A stretch of DNA of 13,737 bases. It comes from Pleurotus ostreatus/Saccharomyces cerevisiae fusant. Its lineage: Eukaryota > Opisthokonta. Below are positions 9,349-13,737 of this stretch, piece by piece. The notes below the pieces were generated by a model. That model was not told where the DNA came from, ran no database searches, and saw nothing but the letters and a program-made list of their open reading frames with translations. Location: positions 1 through 13,737 of the forward strand of contig JAMQCK010000939.1 of the NCBI GenBank assembly GCA_024196135.1. Direction: 5' to 3'. Numbering within the stretch: the stretch's first letter is position 1; each line of letters opens with the position of its first letter. A program made the position numbers and the translations under genes.

Positions 9349-10960
9349 ATGCAGCAGTATAGGAATATCGTGGTCCTCGGTGCGGCATATGGTGGTGCGT
9401 CGCGTTCACTCGTTCACTGGTTTATCGTATTTACGCTGAGATGCAACAGGTCAGAGTGCCGCGAAGGTTTTGGCTGAAGGCGTCTCGAAGCTGCCTGGGA
9501 ACTGGAGAGTTGTGGCCATTGACAGGAATTCGTGTGCATGACTTCCTTTCGCCGGTTGAGCAGCGCTCATTGTTACCAGGCATCTGAACCACGTCTACGC
9601 CTTTCCACGTTTCGCGGTCGTAGGAGGGCATGAACATCAAGCGTGTACGTCGTGCTCACTCGCCGATGACCCCCCTCTCATACGTCTTGCAGTTATTCGC
9701 TATGATGGCATGGTGCCGCCTGATGTATCAAGTCGCCTCCTAAACCTCACTGCGCAGGCTCAATCACTCTCGCCTCACGCCGTCACTCTCGATCGCGCCT
9801 TCCCGGAGCATGGAATTCCTACCCCCAAGCTCGACTTCGAATATGCGATATATGCGCTAGGATCTACGCTCCCTGCCCCGGTCAACCTCTGGGGACCTCG
9901 ATTGGATGCGAAGATGCGCGCGGATCCTGATATGGTGGAGACGCTGCAAGTTGGCTCGAAAGCCAGTGGTATCGCGTGGCTCAAGGCTGCGCAAAAAGTC
10001 ATCAGGGAAGCGCGCTCGGTTCTGGTCGTTGGTGGAGGTGCCCTCGGGATTCAATTCGCTACGGACATCGCGGACGTATATCCGGAGAAGTGCGTAACAT
10101 TGCTGCATTCTCGCGCGCAGTTGTTGCCCCGCTTCAGTCAAGAGATGCACAACGAGAGTGAGTGGGACTGGTCCGGTTAGTATCCGTTAACACAGGCTGA
10201 TATCTATGCAGTCCTTCGGCAAATGAACCGCCTGAATGTCAACGTCGTTCTTGGTGAACGACTCGATGTACAGTCTGTGGCTGAAAAGAAGTCGTCAGAG
10301 TCGGGCGAGCGCGTCGTTCGAACCACGTCCGGTCGCGAGCTTGCCGCAGACCTTGTTGTACGTTCCTTCGTGGCGGACCATCGTCCTTGGTGACCTGACA
10401 ATATCCCAGCTCATGTGCACCGGTCAAAAGCCCAACACAGAGACCCTGAGGGCGCTCGAGCCCACGTTACTCAACGAAGAGGAACGCGTAAGAGTTACCC
10501 GCACTCTGCAGCTCGATTCTCCTGCCTTCGCACACATGTTTGCCGTCGGGGATTGTGCAGATGCGTTTGGCGCTCTCTGCGCAGGGCACAATGCGGCTTT
10601 TCAGGTGTGCTAGTGCACGCTTTCCTTGGCGCTTGTACTGATCCATAGCTAGGGCGTACATGCCGCGCAGAACCTCTTGCGGCTGGTCGCCTCGCGAGAG
10701 CAGCCCGAAGGCAAGCACGAGCCCCTCGAGCCTTATGAGCCGCACCCTCCGGGCATCAAGGTGACCCTTGGTCTGGTGTGTATCGCCTGCCCGTCCTTTA
10801 TCGCTGTCGGCTAACGACTGCATAGAACAGGGGCGTCGCGCAGCTGGGGAACAATCCTATCGTGATCAACGACAAGGGAGAAGTTGACCTTCAGTGCGCG
10901 GCTATGTGGAAGCTTTTCGGACACGAGAATGTCCAGTCGGAAGAGGACATGCGAGCATAG
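9349..10960 (+). CDS. AIF/AIFM2 (AMID)-like FAD-dependent NAD(P)H oxidoreductase, copy A
   Basis: A flavoprotein of the pyridine nucleotide-disulfide oxidoreductase fold, closest in layout to AIFM2/AMID. It is expected to bind FAD and NAD(P)H and pass electrons to a quinone-like acceptor; the substrate is not shown by sequence. Exons: 9349-9394, 9450-9531, 9580-9644, 9693-10157, 10212-10357, 10410-10604, 10653-10775 and 10826-10960, with seven GT-AG introns of 48-55 nt, giving 418 aa. Seen: an N-terminal FAD Rossmann loop GAAYGG (11-16), a second nucleotide loop VVGGGALG (176-183) for NAD(P), CTGQKPNT (271-278), and FAVGDCADAF (312-321), where the G-D contacts FAD. There is no CxxxxC redox disulfide, signal peptide or membrane helix; the N-terminus lacks the Gly2 myristoylation site of human AIFM2. 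It is tandem with a close paralogue 0.65 kb downstream. Confidence 0.9.
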
Positions 10961-11523
10961 GGCCATTCTTGGGCTTTATGGAGGTACGACGTGCGAGTCC
11001 ATTGGATTTGCGTTATAGAAAATGTCTGTGTGCTGTCACGAGGGATCCGAAAGAATGAGACATTAACTGCCTTGTTGTATCTCACCGCTTGCGTTCAAAG
11101 AGTGATGGACGCCCGCCGCCGCGCCCTGATATCGGTGGCTCGGGCGAAAGGCCCGCATCACCATCTTCACGCCGACCGTCATGTGGCACGTACGCGGGTG
11201 CTGTCCTTGTCATGTAAGTTCACAAGGACTTGCGATAGACATGCGTAGCTAATTGCCTATAGCAGCAAAGTGGTATACTTGTATCTCAATGCAGCGCTCG
11301 GATGGCGTCAACTTGCGGCTCGTGCAAGCACCGAGCTGCGAGGACCCTCGAGGTCGGCGTGTGGGTCCAGCTGCGACGTTTACTCTGGATCCAGACGCAG
11401 GTCGTGGCATACAATGTCCATTGATAGCGACTCCTTGAAGGTTGCCAGTCTACCGACAACTCCGCCAGTGCAGGCCAGGAGACTGGGGAGGTAAGGTACG
11501 GCCGCTCTCCGGTATCGCCGCCA
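10961..11523. other. Intergenic stretch between the two flavoprotein genes
   Basis: About 560 nt with no gene I can support and no visible remnant of a third flavoprotein copy. One 8-bp perfect inverted repeat is present, GTCCTTGT (11203-11210) and ACAAGGAC (11222-11229) with an 11-nt spacer, possibly part of the 3' flank of copy A. Open frames at 10991-11248, 11253-11438 and 11270-11494 carry no motif. Confidence 0.5.
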
Positions 11524-11559
11524 GATTAGATAAGATGGCTCACCTGCGTTATCAGATAA
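11524..11559 (+). promoter_or_regulatory. GATA-element block with ATCAGATAA upstream of AIF-like gene B
   Basis: GATTAGATAAGAT (11524-11536) and TTATCAGATAA (11549-11559) repeat the block found before gene A. The ATCAGATAA (11551-11559) ends 48 nt before the ATG, and the AGATAA-to-ATCAGATAA offset is 23 nt against 22 nt in gene A. The shared string GCTTAGCGC follows at 11567-11575, as it does in gene A. Preservation of this block while the rest of the upstream DNA has diverged suggests selection. Confidence 0.55.
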
Positions 11560-11607
11560 AACGGGCGCTTAGCGCTGGTGCATCCTCATCGACATCCGCC
11601 TGAAGCA

Positions 11608-13258
11608 ATGAAGCAGTACAAGAACATTGTGGTGCTTGGGGCGGCGTATGGAGGTTTGTCTCGTTGCCTTTCATTGCTGCCGGAATCGTTCTGAAGTTCC
11701 GGTAGGACAATGCGCCGCTATGGACCTGGCTGAAGGCTTGCAGAAACTCCCTAGCAATTGGAGAGTCATTGCTCTTGACAGGAATACGTGGGTCCGTAAC
11801 ATCTTGTGTCCTTCAGTTCTCAAGTCGTTGCAGGCATGTTAACCATGTCTATGCATTCCCCCGTTTTGCAGTCGTTGAAGGACAAGAGCACCAGTCGTGT
11901 AAGTCCAGACCACTTCGTCGTGAGTATATGTACTCACGACGAACTAGTCATTCCGTACATTGGAGGCACACCGCTGGACAAGTCTCAACGTCTACTCAAC
12001 GTGAAAGCGCAGATTGTGTCTCTGTCTGCTCACTCAGTCACGCTGGATCGCGCCTTCCCCGAGCATGGCATCCCAACGCCAGAGCTCGACTTCGAGTACG
12101 CCATCTACGCTCTTGGCGCCACCCTTCCCTCCCCAGTCAACCTCTGGGGTCCGCGCCTGGATGCCGAGGTTCGCGACAAACTACCGTCGGATGCAGCGCA
12201 TGCCCTGGAGCTCGGCTCGAAGGCCAACGGGATCGCTTGGTTGAAGGCCGCGCAGCAGGTGATTCGCAAGGCGCGCTCGGTCCTGGTCGTCGGCGGCGGG
12301 GCTCTGGGAATTCAGTTTGCTACGGATATCGCGGACGTGTATCCGGAGAAGCGGGTGACGCTGTTGCATTCGCGAGCGCAGTTGCTCCCGCGATTTATGC
12401 CGGAGATGCATAACGAGAGTAAGCACTCGACTTTCTACTCGGTGAAGGGACCGTGTTGCTAACATGCGCTTGCTCCAGTTCTGCGGCAGATGGAGCGTCT
12501 GAAAGTGAAGGTCATCCTGGGCGAGCGGATCGACATGCAGACTATCGACGACAAGAAGTCTAATGACGCAGGCGAGCGGATCGCTCGCACGATGTCCGGC
12601 CGTGAGCTAACGGCAGACCTCATTGTATGTTACCTGTGTTCGCTCTACTTGCTCGCATTCTCATACCTATACTCCCAGCTCATCTGCACCGGGCAGAAAC
12701 CCAACACGGGTATCCTTAAATCTCTGGACCCTACCCTCCTCGTCTCAGACGGGCGCGCGCGCGTGAAGCGCACGCTGCAGCTCGACAGTCCTTACTACCC
12801 GCATATCTTCGCCGTTGGTGACTCTGCGGACGCATTTGGTGCGATTGCCTCTGGACGCAACGCAGACTTTCAGGTGCGTTTGCGTATGCATTGACCGGCG
12901 GCAGACGCGGTTTCCGTTGACTATCAGACGCGGGTCTGACGTTGAGATAGGGCTGCCTCGCTGCCCGCAATATCCTACGCCTGATTGCGCAGAAGGAAGA
13001 CCCCGACTCCGCCCCAGAGCCGCTGAAAGAATATACGCCGAGCCCTCCTGGGATCAAGGTATCTCTCGGGCTGGTACGTAGTCACGCGTCAATGACCTTT
13101 GCATATTTGCTCACAATCATCAGCGTCGAGCCGTGATCCAGTCCCAGGGCAAAGTTACCGCGGTCGACGTTGGTGACAATGACGACCGTTGGTGCGCTGG
13201 GATGTGGAGGCTTTTCGGGCATGGGAGGGATTTATCGGACGAGTACATGCGCGCGTGA
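11608..13258 (+). CDS. AIF/AIFM2 (AMID)-like FAD-dependent NAD(P)H oxidoreductase, copy B
   Basis: Tandem paralogue of the preceding gene, 420 aa. Exons are 11608-11653, 11706-11787, 11834-11898, 11948-12418, 12479-12624, 12679-12873, 12951-13073 and 13124-13258. Exon lengths equal those of copy A (46, 82, 65, 146, 195, 123 and 135 nt) except exon 4 (471 versus 465). Seen: FAD loop GAAYGG (11-16), NAD(P) loop VVGGGALG (178-185), CTGQKPNT and FAVGDSADAF. The centre, from LDRAFPEHGIPTP to HSRAQLLPRF, is nearly identical to copy A, while residues ~65-85, ~138-155 and the last exon differ clearly. The final ~20 residues keep MW-[RK]-LFGH and end in MRA in both. Intron 3 contains a perfect hairpin and intron 6 is lengthened by an internal repeat. 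Its 3' end faces the thioredoxin gene, with 203 nt between the stops. Function and acceptor are inferred from family. Confidence 0.9.
11914..11943. repeat. Perfect 13-bp inverted repeat inside intron 3 of copy B
   Basis: TTCGTCGTGAGTA (11914-11926), loop TATG (11927-11930), TACTCACGACGAA (11931-11943). The hairpin fills 30 of the 49 nt of intron 11899-11947. One arm holds GTGAGTA, a good 5' splice-site match, and the other TACTCAC, a good branch-site match. The matching intron of copy A (9645-9692) has no such repeat. Confidence 0.85.
12902..12945 (+). repeat. Imperfect direct repeat in intron 6 of copy B
   Basis: CAGACGCGG followed by CGTTGA occurs twice (12902-12920 and 12925-12945), offset by 23-25 nt. 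Intron 12874-12950 is 77 nt, against 48 nt for the same intron in copy A; one extra repeat unit accounts for most of the difference. The second unit also contains a 6-bp inverted repeat TCAGAC-gcgg-GTCTGA (12924-12939). Confidence 0.6.
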
Positions 13259-13461
13259 TAGCGTGATAGCAAAGGTTATATCGGCGAGCGTACCGGTCTC
13301 GATGAAAGTCACTCAAGGTATCACACAGGATGTTATAGAGCTCTTGATATCCCAAAGTCAGCCTGCTTGATGCATAGTGGGTTCATAGTCGAGGGGTTTC
13401 GAGGTAAGTAACGAAAACACAGTCGCGAACGACGACCCAAGTAAGTCGACTGGCAGGCGTC

Positions 13462-13737
13462 TCAGGCCTTTGCTGCGACATCACTGAACAGGCTCTTTGA
13501 GAGAAATCAGTGAGATGACACTAGGGTTGACTCGATAACGCACCTGCAAAGAAGCCATACTAGGTCCAGTGACCTTGCCAATGTTGGCGCCGTCCTTGTA
13601 CGCGACAAAGGTCGGCATCTATCTCGACTGTCCATTGGTTGTGTCCTGTATGCTGCTACGCACCACCTGAATGCCCATCTCTCCTGCAATGTCCGGGTGT
13701 TTCTCAGAATTGACGCCGTAGCAATCGACCCCAGGGA
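13462..13737 (-). CDS. TRX: Thioredoxin, C-terminal part (5' end beyond the window)
   Basis: Small dithiol-disulfide oxidoreductase that reduces protein disulfides with electrons from thioredoxin reductase. Exons, read right to left, are 13664-13737 (partial), 13544-13618 and 13462-13494, with GT-AG introns of 45 and 49 nt. The spliced end gives about 59 residues: HPDIAGEMGIQV, then MPTFVAYKDGANIGKVTG, then MASLQSLFSDVAAKA and stop. This is the second half of the thioredoxin fold; the Pro in MPTF is the conserved cis-proline next to the active site. The WCGPC active site lies beyond the right edge and cannot be checked, so a thioredoxin-like domain of a longer protein is possible. The C-terminal end, just after the last helix, fits a single-domain thioredoxin. 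It is convergent with copy B. Confidence 0.85.

Noticed and set aside
10961..11607. Search for a remnant third flavoprotein copy or a tRNA between copies A and B
   Set aside because: No residual motif of the family and no tRNA A/B box pair seen; only the promoter block of copy B and a short inverted repeat.
13254..13270. Short tandem GTGATAGC repeat at the stop codon of copy B as GATA sites
   Set aside because: Only two units, lying at the end of the coding region, and the cores (TGATAG) do not match the ATCWGATAA module; most likely chance.

Overview
The window reads as nuclear DNA of a filamentous basidiomycete, most likely an Agaricomycete; a polypore-type genome is a guess from overall look only. 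The support is gene structure. Every confident gene is cut by many short GT-AG introns of about 46-77 nt, genes are packed on both strands, and the proteins (allantoicase/ureidoglycolate lyase, the BRE1 E3 ligase, AIF-like flavoproteins, thioredoxin) are typically eukaryotic. I saw no bacterial operon, CRISPR array, insertion sequence or tRNA. All exon models were assembled by hand from reading frame, splice-site consensus and family conservation.

Layout. 1-1319 holds no gene I can support. 1320-2874 (minus) is a four-exon gene for a protein with three unusually spaced C2H2-like zinc fingers followed by a long, acidic, proline-rich, probably disordered tail. It is divergent from 3161-5316 (plus), a ten-exon gene that joins allantoicase and ureidoglycolate lyase in one polypeptide of 569 aa, covering two consecutive steps of purine-ring nitrogen recovery. 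Only 81 nt later starts 5398-8523 (plus), a fourteen-exon BRE1-type histone H2B ubiquitin ligase (818 aa, coiled coils plus a C-terminal C3HC4 RING). After an empty stretch of about 0.8 kb come two tandem paralogues, 9349-10960 and 11608-13258 (plus), encoding AIF/AIFM2 (AMID)-like FAD- and NAD(P)H-binding oxidoreductases of 418 and 420 aa. Their eight exons match in order and phase, and seven of the eight match in length. At the right edge, 13462-13737 (minus) is the 3' part of a thioredoxin gene, convergent with the second flavoprotein gene.

How the parts may work together. The left half is housekeeping: nitrogen salvage, chromatin and a putative regulator. The right half is a small redox neighbourhood of two AIFM2-like flavoenzymes next to a thioredoxin. 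Both flavoprotein promoters carry the same block of GATA elements about 50 nt before the ATG, including a perfect ATCAGATAA that fits the ATCWGATAA consensus of fungal iron-responsive GATA repressors (the SreA/Sre1 family). This conserved promoter module on a duplicated ferroptosis-suppressor-type flavoenzyme is the most interesting signal here. The second most interesting is a perfect 13-bp hairpin inside one 49-nt intron of the second copy, which would pair a GTGAGTA with the likely branch site TACTCAC.
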